Shown: piece by piece, positions 7,296-16,181 of the stretch
How the letters are laid out: every line of letters begins with the position of its first letter
Numbering within the stretch: the first letter of the stretch is position 1
Origin: JBOFGK01 sp051649085
GTDB taxonomy: Bacteria > Bacillota_I > Bacilli_A > UBA3375
Reading direction: 5' to 3'
NCBI GenBank assembly: GCA_051649085.1
Contig: JBOFGK010000046.1
Location: 1-20,213 of the forward strand
DNA length: 20,213 nucleotides
Notes under the pieces: model-generated
What the model was told of the DNA's origin: nothing
Database searches by the model: none
The model's input: only the letters and a program-made list of their open reading frames with translations
Made by a program: the position numbers and the translations under genes

Positions 7296-7653
7296 TAAGC
7301 TCCTTAAAAAATTTTGTATACCTAGTTTTATTAAACCCAAAAATTACTGTTTGATCATCTACATAAATTGGTCGTTTAATTAACATCGGTTCATTTGCAA
7401 GTAATGCAAGTACTTCATTTTCAGTCATAGTTGGCAGTTTTTCTTTTAAATTTAATTCTTTATACTTTAAACCACTTTTATTAATTATTTGATCAATTGT
7501 TTGACCTGACATTTCATAAAATGTAACTAATTGTTCCAAGCTAAGTTTGTTAGTTACAAAATCAATTGCACTAACCGTAAAATCATGCGCCTTCAATTCC
7601 TTTTCGGCAGTAATACAAGTTGAACATTTTGAATATCCATATAGTTTAATCAT
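7288..7653 (-). CDS. ArsC/Spx-family thioredoxin-fold protein (YusI/YffB-like)
   Basis: A 121-residue thioredoxin-fold protein. It begins MIKLYGYSKCSTC, with a CxxC pair (Cys10, Cys13) in the position seen in Spx and related reductases. The later block MLIKRPIYVDD (90-100), containing Arg94-Pro95, and VIFGFNKTRY (103-112) are typical of the ArsC/Spx fold. Overall the KYKELNLKEKL and LLANEPMLIKRP segments look closer to the YusI/YffB-type group than to the transcriptional regulator Spx, so the substrate or partner is unknown. The ATG at 7653 follows GAGGAAAAAA; a GTG at 7665 is in frame but too close to the same site. It overlaps both neighbours by 8 nt, so it is translated as part of the train next to mutM. 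A redox role beside an oxidative-damage repair gene is suggestive only. Confidence 0.85.
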   Translation of the reverse strand: MIKLYGYSKCSTCITAEKELKAHDFTVSAIDFVTNKLSLEQLVTFYEMSGQTIDQIINKSGLKYKELNLKEKLPTMTENEVLALLANEPMLIKRPIYVDDQTVIFGFNKTRYTKFFKELNA

Positions 7654-8800
7654 TTTTTTCCTCACTTTCAGTAATTTGTAGTGTAATATTAATAAATTTA
7701 TTATATGCCTCTTTTTCTTTTAAATCTTTAATTTGCTGCTCACTTAAAATGTCTAACTTTCGTAAAATGTGAGTTACTTTCGATTTAAATACTCGATTTG
7801 TCAATAAGGTTTGTAAGTGGTCATCAACTACTTCATCTTCTAATTGGTACTCATGGAAGTCAAAATTACTAATTCCTTCTAGTTTATTATCAACAATTTG
7901 ATTAATTAAGCTTAGTAACTCTTTATTAGTTAGTTTTGGCGCAAAACTTCCTAAAAAAACAAGTAATTGTACTAATTCAAATACATACTTTGTATCAATG
8001 ATATTAAAATTTTGATAGTTGATTAAATGTTCTTTAATGTTACTAACTGAAATTTCTTGTTTTTGATTTGTCTGTTTAATCAGCTGATAAAATTGATCAA
8101 AATAGTGATTCCAATTTTTCATTTCTTTTTGCTTAAAAGAATTAACTAGTGTCTCAAGTGTTCCATAATAATTTTCTAATTCTTTTAAAAGAAAATCAAT
8201 AAAGAAATCATACTCTAATTGAAACACGACAATATCTTCTTCAGCGTATTTTTGTTCTAAATTTAGGAATCGATAATTCCATTTAATTTGTTTATCTAGT
8301 AATGCAATTGTATTTTTTCTAACAAACCGATTTTCTCTAAATTCATTGAAATTTTCGGCATTACCTTGTTTTAACTGAAAATCAAAAGTTACACAATCGT
8401 TATAATCGATTCGAAAAATATTTTCAATGTAATGATTCTGATCAAATCTAAATCCATGGATTAGTGAATTTCGAATAAAACGGTACCAAAGTCGTGCATC
8501 ATTGTAGTAAGCTTGTTTTTGATAACCTCCTACAAACATTTGATTATTAACACGTGTCGAAAATAAGAAATCAAAAAAAACAGGAGATGATAAAAACAAA
8601 CAACTTATAAAGTTTCGATGTGAAAAATTACCAGAATTTAATTGTTCATAGTAATATTTCATTTCATATAATAAGTTGTTAATTGCCACATTTAAATGAA
8701 TAATTTCGTCATCAAATAAAACAATTTTTGAATGTTCAACATACTCAAATGCTTCAGCAAAATTCTCAAGTAAATGTTCAATTCTTTGGATTTTAGTCAT
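7646..8800 (-). CDS. Uncharacterised, mostly helical protein with HEPN-like RNxxxH motif
   Basis: I do not recognise the family. The 384-residue protein looks soluble and rich in helix-forming, aromatic and Asn/Gln residues, with no signal peptide or membrane segment. One feature stands out: WYRFIRNSLIHGF at about 105-117 contains RNSLIH (110-115), which fits the RNxxxH (Rx4-6H) active-site signature of HEPN ribonucleases and HEPN-type helical domains. The C-terminus is acidic (ESEEKND). The start is taken as the ATG at 8800, overlapping the ATP-grasp gene by 8 nt (ATGACTAA); a GTG at 8806 is also in frame, and neither has a clear Shine-Dalgarno, so coupling to the upstream gene is likely. 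It also overlaps the next gene by 8 nt. Function is unassigned; the HEPN idea rests on one motif. Confidence 0.75.
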   Translation of the reverse strand: MTKIQRIEHLLENFAEAFEYVEHSKIVLFDDEIIHLNVAINNLLYEMKYYYEQLNSGNFSHRNFISCLFLSSPVFFDFLFSTRVNNQMFVGGYQKQAYYNDARLWYRFIRNSLIHGFRFDQNHYIENIFRIDYNDCVTFDFQLKQGNAENFNEFRENRFVRKNTIALLDKQIKWNYRFLNLEQKYAEEDIVVFQLEYDFFIDFLLKELENYYGTLETLVNSFKQKEMKNWNHYFDQFYQLIKQTNQKQEISVSNIKEHLINYQNFNIIDTKYVFELVQLLVFLGSFAPKLTNKELLSLINQIVDNKLEGISNFDFHEYQLEDEVVDDHLQTLLTNRVFKSKVTHILRKLDILSEQQIKDLKEKEAYNKFINITLQITESEEKND

Positions 8801-9650
8801 TGGCACCCGCTATTAAAAAATTGATTATTTCACGAGCAATTGGTTTAGAAACAATCGATTGAATCCCTTTAAAGTTTGGCCCTGAATTAATCTCACAAAT
8901 ATAACTTGTATTACTTGTAGATAATATATCAACCCCAATTATACTATTTGGAAATTCTTTAATAATCCGGCTAACTAATCTTTTTTCAAACTGATTTAAG
9001 TTGATTGGTTTGGCTTGACCACCATGTGTAATATTTGCAATAAAATCATTTGCTTTAGGAATTCTTTCCATTGCAATACATTGTTTTCCAATAATGAAAA
9101 CACGAATATCACGTTGATAATCAATAAAAGGTTGAATAAAAAATTGATATGTTTGATCAACTAGTAATGTATGGTCAATAATGTTTGTCAGTTCTTGTTG
9201 ATTATTAACTTTATAAATTCCTTTTCCAAACGAACCCCAATCGCTTTTAAAAATAAGTGGATATTCAAAATTACTTTTTAAATATTGGTCATTATTAGTA
9301 AATTTAATCGATGGAATAATTGGAATTTGTTTTGAACTTAAATGAGTATTAAGCGCTAATTTATGTTTAAAAAGCATTGATTGTTCGAAACTATTTATCA
9401 CTTTAATTTTTTTTGTTTTAAAATACGTAAATAAATAATTATCAAATTCTGAAAGCGCACTTCCTAACCAATTTAATACTTTTTTTAATTTTAACTCATT
9501 CCCTCGATATAATAAACGGGTGGAAACAACATTAGTTTCAATCATTAAATCTTCGTAAAAAACAATCATAATTTCTGACGTTAGATACTTAGAAAATTCG
9601 CTAATTTCATACTGACGATATTCTTTATTTCTAATTAATATTCCAATCAT
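8793..9650 (-). CDS. RimK-like ATP-grasp carboxylate-amine ligase
   Basis: ATP-grasp ligase that would activate a carboxylate as an acyl phosphate and join it to an amine. The 285-residue protein shows the ATP-grasp signature FKSDWGSFGKGIY (134-146), QPFIDYQRDIRVFIIG (173-188), NITHGGQAKPI (206-216), and the metal/nucleotide site GVDIL...CEINSGPNFKGI (239-263). The last block resembles RimK EVNSSPGLEGI, so the RimK/LysX/glutathione-synthetase-like branch is likely. The actual substrate is unknown: ribosomal protein S6, a small peptide, or the product of the coupled downstream gene are all possible. The ATG at 9650 is preceded by AGGAG at ideal spacing; in-frame TTG (9668) and GTG (9656) are less likely. 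It lies 30 nt after the phosphoglucomutase gene. Confidence 0.85.
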   Translation of the reverse strand: MIGILIRNKEYRQYEISEFSKYLTSEIMIVFYEDLMIETNVVSTRLLYRGNELKLKKVLNWLGSALSEFDNYLFTYFKTKKIKVINSFEQSMLFKHKLALNTHLSSKQIPIIPSIKFTNNDQYLKSNFEYPLIFKSDWGSFGKGIYKVNNQQELTNIIDHTLLVDQTYQFFIQPFIDYQRDIRVFIIGKQCIAMERIPKANDFIANITHGGQAKPINLNQFEKRLVSRIIKEFPNSIIGVDILSTSNTSYICEINSGPNFKGIQSIVSKPIAREIINFLIAGAND

Positions 9651-9680
9651 ATTCACTCCTCTATTCAAATTAACTTTGAC

Positions 9681-11342
9681 TTATTTTAAACTATTAATAA
9701 TCGCATGTAAAGATTCATATAATACTTGAGCAAGTTCAACACCTGCCTGCTTCGTCGTAGTTTTACACGAAACATATAATTTTAATTTTGGCTCTGTTCC
9801 ACTTGGACGTAAGGCAACCCACGAGTCATTTTCAAAGTAATATTTAAGAACGTCAGCTTGTGGTAAACCTGTTTCATCTAGTTCAAAATCAACAACTTTA
9901 TCAACAATAAGCGTGTCAATTTTTGTTCTCACATTCGTTCTAAAATGCGCCATTACACTTGCCATATCAGAAATTCCAAATTCTTTTAAAATATCAATTG
10001 AAAAAGTTTTTTCCGTATAATAGCCAATTTTACGATAAATTGCTTCAAGCACTTGACCTAAGTTTTGTTGACGATTTAAATAGTAGTTTGCCATTTCTGT
10101 CAATAAGACAACACTTTGAATTGCATCTTTATCACGAACGCAACCTAATCTTAAATAACCATAACTTTCTTCATATCCAAGAATATATTCTGTTTGATCG
10201 TTTAGTTGTTCAATCTCTTTTCCAATAAACTTAAAACCAGTTAATGTCTCTTTTACTATAACATCATGTTTTTTTGCTAATGCAAATGCTGTATCACCGG
10301 TTACAATTGATTTAAAGATCACTCCATTTTGAGGAATGTTTGTATTTTCTAAAATGTAATTTAAAAGTAGGGTTGCTGTTTCATTTCCCGTTAGTAATTT
10401 AAAATTATCGCTTTCATCTTTATACATAACACCTAATCGATCAGCATCAGGATCAGTAACTAATAAAATATCTGCAACTTCTCGTTTGGCATATTGTTCT
10501 GCAAGTTCAAACGCTGCAACTTCTTCTGGATTTGCACTTTTCGTATTTTCAAATGTTGGTGAAGCAAACATTTGTTCTTTAACAGGAATAATATTTGTAA
10601 ATCCAAAACGTTCAAGCGCAATCGGCGCTAATTTGTAGGCTGTTCCGTGGACTGGTGAAAAAACAACTTTGATGTCCTTAGTCGGTTCATCAACAATTTG
10701 TAAGTCACTTATTGCTTCTAAATAAGTTTCATGGAAATCATTTGTAACAATCTCAATTTTACCAGTAGCTACTAATTGGTCAAATTCAGGATAAGTAATT
10801 GCAAACAAATCAGAAATTTCCATAATTTTTGCTAATGCTTGTTCAGCTTCAACTAAATCTAATTGAGCACCAGTTGGATTATAAACTTTATAACCATTGT
10901 ATGCAGGCGGATTATGGCTTGCAGTAATCATTACTCCACCAACACACTTAAAATGACGAACAGCAAAAGATAGGACAGGCGTTGGATTTAATTCCGAAAA
11001 CAAGTAAACTTTAATTCCATTTGCTGCAAAAATTTGTGCAGCAAGTTGAGAAAATTCTTGTGACATAAATCGATTATCATAACAAATTGCTACCGCCAAA
11101 TTTTCCTCATCTTTAAATTTTTCAGTTAAATAAGCAGCAACTCCAGCTGTAATTTTACCAACAGTGTATATATTCATCTGTGAATTCCCAGCACCAATAA
11201 TCCCACGGACACCTGCTGTTCCAAAACTTAAGTCCGCTCCAAACGCTGTTGCAATTTGTTCCTCTGTCATTTGTTCAATTTCAGCTCTTAACGTTTTATC
11301 CAAATTTTGATTGTTCATCCATAATTGATAATTTTTATTCAT
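9681..11342 (-). CDS. pgcA: Alpha-phosphohexomutase (phosphoglucomutase/phosphomannomutase)
   Basis: Interconverts hexose 1- and 6-phosphates, feeding glycolipid, capsule or cell-envelope sugar synthesis. The 553-residue protein has all four family sites: the phosphoserine loop TASHNPPAYNGYK with Ser142, the Mg site DPDADR (297-302), the sugar-specificity loop GYEESYG (389-395), and the phosphate-binding loop RPSGTEPKLKLY (512-523). FGTAGVRG (40-47) is near the N-terminus. The length and GYEESYG match the PgcA-like group of Bacillota; glucose versus mannose preference, or phosphopentomutase activity, cannot be settled here. The start at 11342 is chosen for AAGGA upstream; an in-frame TTG at 11357 is itself part of that leader. 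The 43-nt gap before it is the widest in the first half of the train and holds no clear terminator. Confidence 0.93.
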   Translation of the reverse strand: MNKNYQLWMNNQNLDKTLRAEIEQMTEEQIATAFGADLSFGTAGVRGIIGAGNSQMNIYTVGKITAGVAAYLTEKFKDEENLAVAICYDNRFMSQEFSQLAAQIFAANGIKVYLFSELNPTPVLSFAVRHFKCVGGVMITASHNPPAYNGYKVYNPTGAQLDLVEAEQALAKIMEISDLFAITYPEFDQLVATGKIEIVTNDFHETYLEAISDLQIVDEPTKDIKVVFSPVHGTAYKLAPIALERFGFTNIIPVKEQMFASPTFENTKSANPEEVAAFELAEQYAKREVADILLVTDPDADRLGVMYKDESDNFKLLTGNETATLLLNYILENTNIPQNGVIFKSIVTGDTAFALAKKHDVIVKETLTGFKFIGKEIEQLNDQTEYILGYEESYGYLRLGCVRDKDAIQSVVLLTEMANYYLNRQQNLGQVLEAIYRKIGYYTEKTFSIDILKEFGISDMASVMAHFRTNVRTKIDTLIVDKVVDFELDETGLPQADVLKYYFENDSWVALRPSGTEPKLKLYVSCKTTTKQAGVELAQVLYESLHAIINSLK

Positions 11343-11385
11343 CTTTTTTCCTTTCAAATTAAGCTAACTGACTAGTAGTTATTAT

Positions 11386-12513
11386 TTATACTAATTCTTT
11401 AAGTATACTCTCATCAAATACTTGATCGATCGTCCCACCACCAAGACAATACTTATCATGATAGAAGACACATGCTTGACCTGGTGCTAAGTTGAGTGTA
11501 GTTTCATATTTAATTTTGATTGTTGTCGCCGTTAATAATTCGTACTCTAAAACTTTGACATCAGTTGATCGATATCTAAATTTACAACTTAAAATTGGCT
11601 TATTTTGTAAATTTATGAGATTCACATCTGTAATTATTGCTTCATTGCTTTTCATAAATGATTCATCACTTTGGTCAGCGACATATAAAATATTTTTGCT
11701 CACATCTTTTCCAACAACATACCATTTAGCGCCTGGAAATAATTTATTCCCACCTAAATTCATTCCTCGACGTTGACCAATTGTATAGTACATTAATCCT
11801 TTATGTTCTCCTAGTTTAGTATCTGTTCTTTTTTCACGAATATCCCCCGGATGTTCATGTAAATAATTGGTTAAGAAATTAGCAAAGTGCCGCTCACCGA
11901 TAAAACAAATTCCGGTTGAATCTTTTTTCTCAGCTGTAATTAACCCTTGTGCTTTAGCGATTTCTCGAACTTCACTCTTTTCTAAATGACCAATTGGAAA
12001 CAGTGTTTTCTCAAGAATTTCTACTGCTACTTGTTCTAAGAAATAAGTTTGATCTTTATTTACATCAGCTCCTCGAACAAGTGAGACCGTTGGTTCATAT
12101 TCAATTTGAGCATAATGACCCATTGCAATATAATCACAATCAAATTTTTTCAAAGCATAGTCGAAAAATGCCGAAAATTTAATATGCTTATTACACATAA
12201 TATCTGGATTTGGGGTTCTTCCTTTACGGTATTCCTCTAAAAAGTATTCAAACACATGATCCCAATATTCTTTAACAAAGTTAACACGATGAATCGGAAT
12301 TCCTAATTTATCTGCAACTGCTTTAGCATCTTCAAAATCTTCTTGTGCTTGACAAATTTCTCGATCGATGTATGGATCTGCTAAATCATTATTTAGTGCT
12401 GAATCCCAATTTTGCATAAAAACACCAATTACGTTATAGCCAGCTTCCTTAAGTAAATAAGCACTAACTGAGGAATCCACTCCTCCACTTAGTCCAACAA
12501 CAACTGTTTTCAT
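11386..12513 (-). CDS. mnmA: tRNA-specific 2-thiouridylase
   Basis: Puts sulfur on U34 of tRNA-Lys, tRNA-Glu and tRNA-Gln, using ATP to adenylate the base and a relayed persulfide sulfur. The 375-residue protein starts with the PP-loop GLSGGVDSS (7-15). The two catalytic cysteines are Cys107 in NPDIMCNKHIKF and Cys203 in STGICFIGER. HYAQ (133-136), DQTYFL (154-159), YTIGQRRG (243-250) and a C-terminal barrel ending LAPGQACVFY complete the family pattern. The length is normal. The ATG is preceded by AAAGGAG, 17 nt after the YhaM-like gene. Confidence 0.97.
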   Translation of the reverse strand: MKTVVVGLSGGVDSSVSAYLLKEAGYNVIGVFMQNWDSALNNDLADPYIDREICQAQEDFEDAKAVADKLGIPIHRVNFVKEYWDHVFEYFLEEYRKGRTPNPDIMCNKHIKFSAFFDYALKKFDCDYIAMGHYAQIEYEPTVSLVRGADVNKDQTYFLEQVAVEILEKTLFPIGHLEKSEVREIAKAQGLITAEKKDSTGICFIGERHFANFLTNYLHEHPGDIREKRTDTKLGEHKGLMYYTIGQRRGMNLGGNKLFPGAKWYVVGKDVSKNILYVADQSDESFMKSNEAIITDVNLINLQNKPILSCKFRYRSTDVKVLEYELLTATTIKIKYETTLNLAPGQACVFYHDKYCLGGGTIDQVFDESILKELV

Positions 12514-12530
12514 TGCACTCCTTTCTTTAT

Positions 12531-13361
12531 TTAACGATTTTTATTTTGAAAGAATTTTCGACGATCCATGCCCATCAACGGTGGAGTTGATTCTAAATGT
12601 TCCACATTTTCAAGACTAGTTTCTAAGTAATTCATTTTCGCATCTAAATCATCAATTACACTTAATAAATATGCTTCAACTGTCATCGGTTCTTTAGCAG
12701 CCCCGTATTCCAGTTTTCCATGGTGAGAAATTATTAAATGCGTTAGAAGCATTACTTCTTCCGATTTATCAATTCCTTTTTGAACAGCAACTCGATTAAT
12801 TTCTTGAACACCAATAATTAAATGACCTAATAAATTTCCACTGACTGAGTACGTTACACCATGCGTTTGTAATTCATAAATTTTTCCGTAGTCATGAAGT
12901 AAAATTCCACTTATAAGTAATTCAAAGTCAAAGTCATACATTGTTTTCATATTTTCTGCATGTTTAAGCATTGCAAGTGTATGTTCAGCTAACCCACCAA
13001 TGAAAGCGTGGTGAATGGCTTTGGCTGCAGGATAAGAATAAAAATCTTCATTTTCCAATAATTCTGAAACAATTGTATAATATTTTTCATTAGATATTTG
13101 ATTTACATAATGTTCAATTTCTTTTTTGAGTTCAGTTATTGAGCGTTCACCTTTAGGGAAAAATTCAAAATAATTAACTGGTTTAACTACTTTTGAAGAA
13201 ATAACTTGTTTATTACTAATTGTTTCAACATTAACGAATTCACCGATATTGTATTTAGCCGTCACTGTTTCTCTAATAACTATTTTCTCTAATTTGTCGT
13301 TTCTAAGTTCGATGTTTTTAAAATTATTATTTACATATACATTGTAAATCAAATATGTCAT
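12531..13361 (-). CDS. yhaM: YhaM-like 3'-5' exoribonuclease (HD domain)
   Basis: YhaM-family enzymes trim RNA (and DNA) from the 3' end. This 276-residue protein has a poorly conserved N-terminal OB-like part (1-60) and a clear HD hydrolase core: HHAFIGGLAEHTLAM (117-131) with His127, LLHDYGK (154-160) with the His156-Asp157 pair, LLGHLIIG (177-184) with His180, LTHLIISHHGKLEYGA (206-221), and the final acidic site DDLDAKM (237-243). YhaM of B. subtilis has about 314 residues, so this version is shorter, mainly at the ends. The start at 13361 has AGGAG, which overlaps the stop codon of the upstream membrane-protein gene (8-nt gap). The metal-binding set looks complete, so activity is expected. 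Confidence 0.92.
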   Translation of the reverse strand: MTYLIYNVYVNNNFKNIELRNDKLEKIVIRETVTAKYNIGEFVNVETISNKQVISSKVVKPVNYFEFFPKGERSITELKKEIEHYVNQISNEKYYTIVSELLENEDFYSYPAAKAIHHAFIGGLAEHTLAMLKHAENMKTMYDFDFELLISGILLHDYGKIYELQTHGVTYSVSGNLLGHLIIGVQEINRVAVQKGIDKSEEVMLLTHLIISHHGKLEYGAAKEPMTVEAYLLSVIDDLDAKMNYLETSLENVEHLESTPPLMGMDRRKFFQNKNR

Positions 13362-13369
13362 GGATTCTC

Positions 13370-14743
13370 CTAAAATACGCTGATTAGTCCAGCGGAAACT
13401 ATTAAAAATGTTACAACTACTAAGTTAACTGTTAAAACTGGAATTATTTTTTCGGTAGCTACATTCAAAATCATTCTAATAATGTAGAAAATAGAAATGT
13501 TGAAGATTGAAAAAATTGGTAATATACGTGATACTAAATAAAAAATATCATTTGATGAAAAACTTGATTGTACTAATTCTAAACTGGTTGGGAAGGTTAT
13601 AAAATTAAAAGTTGAGAACAAGCTTGCCATGAACGGAAAGTTCAAACTTGGATTGCCAGTGAAAATTTGAATATATAAATCTGACATTGATTGACCAAGT
13701 TGAAAATTATTTATCGCTCCACTAGTAAATAAAAATGATAAATAATAATTTGAGATTACTAAGATTGCTACTGTTATATACAACCGACGATTTTTCGGAC
13801 GAATAACAACCGATTGATGCAAGAATCGTTTAAAATAAATCAGAATGATTAAAATAATTACTGTGTAGATTAAAGCGATTAGTACAATACTTGGGATAAC
13901 TGCCACCGCAAAAATTAAAAGTGTAAAGGCAATACTAAATACTAATGGATATTTATCTTTTCGTTTCCACCTACGACTTTTCGAATAAAAGATTAATGGT
14001 AAAGAAATCAGATTCATTAGCGCTAATAAACGAATAAGTTGACTTGGACCAATACTTCCAAAGAAAATTATAAACACAAATAAATAAACTCCATATAATT
14101 TGGCAATGTTTAAAATAATTTGTTTATTAAGTGGCATTTCTTTAATTGAATAGTATAGTTTATAAATAATGATTGAACCACTTGCAAGTACAAAACAAAT
14201 AAATGCATAAATGTAATCGAAGTTACTGTAGACATTTATCGTTTTTCCTTGTTCAACAATTGAATAGACATCGAATACATTATCTACATATAGAACACGA
14301 AGAATTAGTACGGCAATCGTTAAAGAATAAATTAATTGTCGTGGTAACTTTAAGACAATTCCAAAGACGCATGTGAAAACTAATAGTAAAAAGATATTTT
14401 GAATTGGCAAAATTACGAATAAAGCAAATAGAAATAAACTTATCGATAAATCGTGATTGTAAATAAAGCGGACAATCAGATTAACATCAGAATCAAGAAA
14501 ACTATGCTTGAGAATATTTAGATATAAAAATAAGATAATAATTGCTGCAACGATGACAGCAACTATTTCGAGCAGAGGTAAATCTAAAATTGAATTTCCG
14601 AGTACTGATGTTGGTATTTTCAAATATGTTGCATAAAAAATAAGACTTGAAATTACGCTAAAGATTAGAGCAAAACGTAAGCTTTTTATATATAAAATAA
14701 AAAATGCAACAACAATTAATGTCATAATACCATAACTAACCAT
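13370..14743 (-). CDS. Uncharacterised polytopic membrane protein
   Basis: I do not recognise the family. The 457-residue protein is very hydrophobic and has roughly 12-13 membrane segments: about 4-19, 22-41, 56-76, 98-114, 116-132, 136-152, 175-198, 209-229, 234-253, 265-302 (two), 320-338, 407-427 and 435-456. A long polar/aromatic stretch at about 340-405 probably forms a large loop on one side. Basic clusters (SKSRRWKRKDKY at 254-265; RPKNRR at 315-320) probably face the cytoplasm. No transporter, flippase or polymerase motif is evident to me. The ATG at 14743 has a perfect GGAGG four bases upstream, 16 nt after gatB, and the stop overlaps the ribosome site of the YhaM-like gene, so it is a well-integrated member of the train. 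Confidence 0.85.
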   Translation of the reverse strand: MVSYGIMTLIVVAFFILYIKSLRFALIFSVISSLIFYATYLKIPTSVLGNSILDLPLLEIVAVIVAAIIILFLYLNILKHSFLDSDVNLIVRFIYNHDLSISLFLFALFVILPIQNIFLLLVFTCVFGIVLKLPRQLIYSLTIAVLILRVLYVDNVFDVYSIVEQGKTINVYSNFDYIYAFICFVLASGSIIIYKLYYSIKEMPLNKQIILNIAKLYGVYLFVFIIFFGSIGPSQLIRLLALMNLISLPLIFYSKSRRWKRKDKYPLVFSIAFTLLIFAVAVIPSIVLIALIYTVIILIILIYFKRFLHQSVVIRPKNRRLYITVAILVISNYYLSFLFTSGAINNFQLGQSMSDLYIQIFTGNPSLNFPFMASLFSTFNFITFPTSLELVQSSFSSNDIFYLVSRILPIFSIFNISIFYIIRMILNVATEKIIPVLTVNLVVVTFLIVSAGLISVF

Positions 14744-14759
14744 GTTTCCTCCGTTTTAT

Positions 14760-16181
14760 TTATTTTGAGTCTAACTCTTTTTTCACAAGTTCATTAACAA
14801 GTTTAGGGTTTGCTTGCCCTTTAGACGCTTTCATTACTTGACCTATCAAAAATCCAAATGCACGATCTTTTCCTGCTTTGTAATCAACAATTGATTGTTC
14901 ATTTTGGGCAAAGACTTCATTAATAATCGTTAAAATTTGACTTGGATCAGATAGTTGTTCAATTCCAAGTGCTTTAACAATCGTTGCAACAGAATCTGTT
15001 GCTGTCAATAAAAGGGGCAAAATTTGTTTAACGTGATTCGTCGAAATTTTTCCTGCTTCTAAAAACTCAGTTAACTCTTTAAAGTCATCAATTGTAATTG
15101 TTAATTGACTAAATTCCAATTGCTTGGCGTTCATAACTTCATTTGTATTTACAAGTAAATAGTTAATTAATTGTTTTGCATCAATTCCTGCTTCAACTCC
15201 TGAAAGATAAAATAAAGTCATTTCACGGTTTGTCATTAGTGATTTAACTTCTTTGTCTGTTAAAACACCAATTTCTTCTAGTTTAGTTTTTATTTGACTT
15301 GGTAAAAGTGGCATGTGTGACACCGTGTCACTAATGTATTCTTCTGTTAATTTAAGCCATGGTAAATCAGGTTCTGGCATATAACGATAATCAACACTTC
15401 CTTCTTTTACTCGCATGATATCTAAGCTTTTAGTCGCTTCATTGAAACGCTTAGTTGCTTGAACAACTGGCTGATTTGTACTATATGCTTTAATTTGATT
15501 TGCCACTTCTTTTTCAATTGAAAGTTCAACATTTGCTAAAGAATTCAAATTTTTAATTTCTACTTTTGGATTGAACTCTGTTTGACCATACGGGCGCACC
15601 GATACATTGACATCCACACGAAGTGAACCTTCATTCATTTTACAATCAGAAGCATCTAAATATAGTAATACTTCACGTAATTTTTCCACGTATTCACGAG
15701 CTTCAGCACCACTTCTAATATCTGGTTCTGAGACAATCTCGACTAAAGGAACTCCACAACGATTAAAATCTAATAATGTAACATCGTTTTGGTGAATTGA
15801 TTTAGCTGTATCTTCTTCCATATGCATAAAGCTAATTCCGATATTTTTGCCTGTACTTAAAGTAATATATCCGTTTCGACCAATCGGAGTTTCAAATTGT
15901 GTAATTTGAAAACCCTTTGGATTATCATGATAAAAGTAATTTTTTCGATCCCAATGCATTTCTTTTGTAACTTCCATCGAAAATCCTTTAGTAATCATTA
16001 AGGCTTTGCGTAAAACTTCTTCATTAAATCTCGGCATTGTTCCCGGAAGTGCTAAGTCAATTGGATGAACATTTGTATTGGGAGCAGCATTAATATCATT
16101 AATTGCCGGTGAGAAAATTTTTCGTTTTGTATTTAATTCAACATGGATTTCAATTCCAATAATCGTTTCATAATTTTGCAT
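14760..16181 (-). CDS. gatB: Asp/Glu-tRNA amidotransferase subunit B
   Basis: GatB is the kinase/transamidase subunit of GatCAB: it phosphorylates the acid of misacylated Glu-tRNA(Gln) or Asp-tRNA(Asn) and adds the ammonia delivered from GatA. The protein has 473 residues, normal for the family. Motifs are GIEIHVELNT (9-18), DRKNYFYHDNPKGFQITQ (78-95), HMEEDTAK (120-127), the signature LDFNRCGVPLVEIVSEPD (137-154), and YRYMPEPDLP (265-274). The C-terminal GatB/YqeY tail (about 330-473) is present. Its ATG overlaps the gatA stop by one base (TAATG) with GGAG upstream, so the two subunits are coupled. Confidence 0.98.
   Translation of the reverse strand: MQNYETIIGIEIHVELNTKRKIFSPAINDINAAPNTNVHPIDLALPGTMPRFNEEVLRKALMITKGFSMEVTKEMHWDRKNYFYHDNPKGFQITQFETPIGRNGYITLSTGKNIGISFMHMEEDTAKSIHQNDVTLLDFNRCGVPLVEIVSEPDIRSGAEAREYVEKLREVLLYLDASDCKMNEGSLRVDVNVSVRPYGQTEFNPKVEIKNLNSLANVELSIEKEVANQIKAYSTNQPVVQATKRFNEATKSLDIMRVKEGSVDYRYMPEPDLPWLKLTEEYISDTVSHMPLLPSQIKTKLEEIGVLTDKEVKSLMTNREMTLFYLSGVEAGIDAKQLINYLLVNTNEVMNAKQLEFSQLTITIDDFKELTEFLEAGKISTNHVKQILPLLLTATDSVATIVKALGIEQLSDPSQILTIINEVFAQNEQSIVDYKAGKDRAFGFLIGQVMKASKGQANPKLVNELVKKELDSK

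Noticed and set aside
7296..7340. Upstream start for mutM
   Set aside because: MutM needs Pro2 as catalytic N-terminus, so MPELPE at 7295 must be the start; AAGGAG precedes it.
11365..11381. Small inverted repeat in the mnmA-pgcA gap as a terminator
   Set aside because: Only 5 pairs (TAACT/AGTTA) with no T-run after it on the minus strand.
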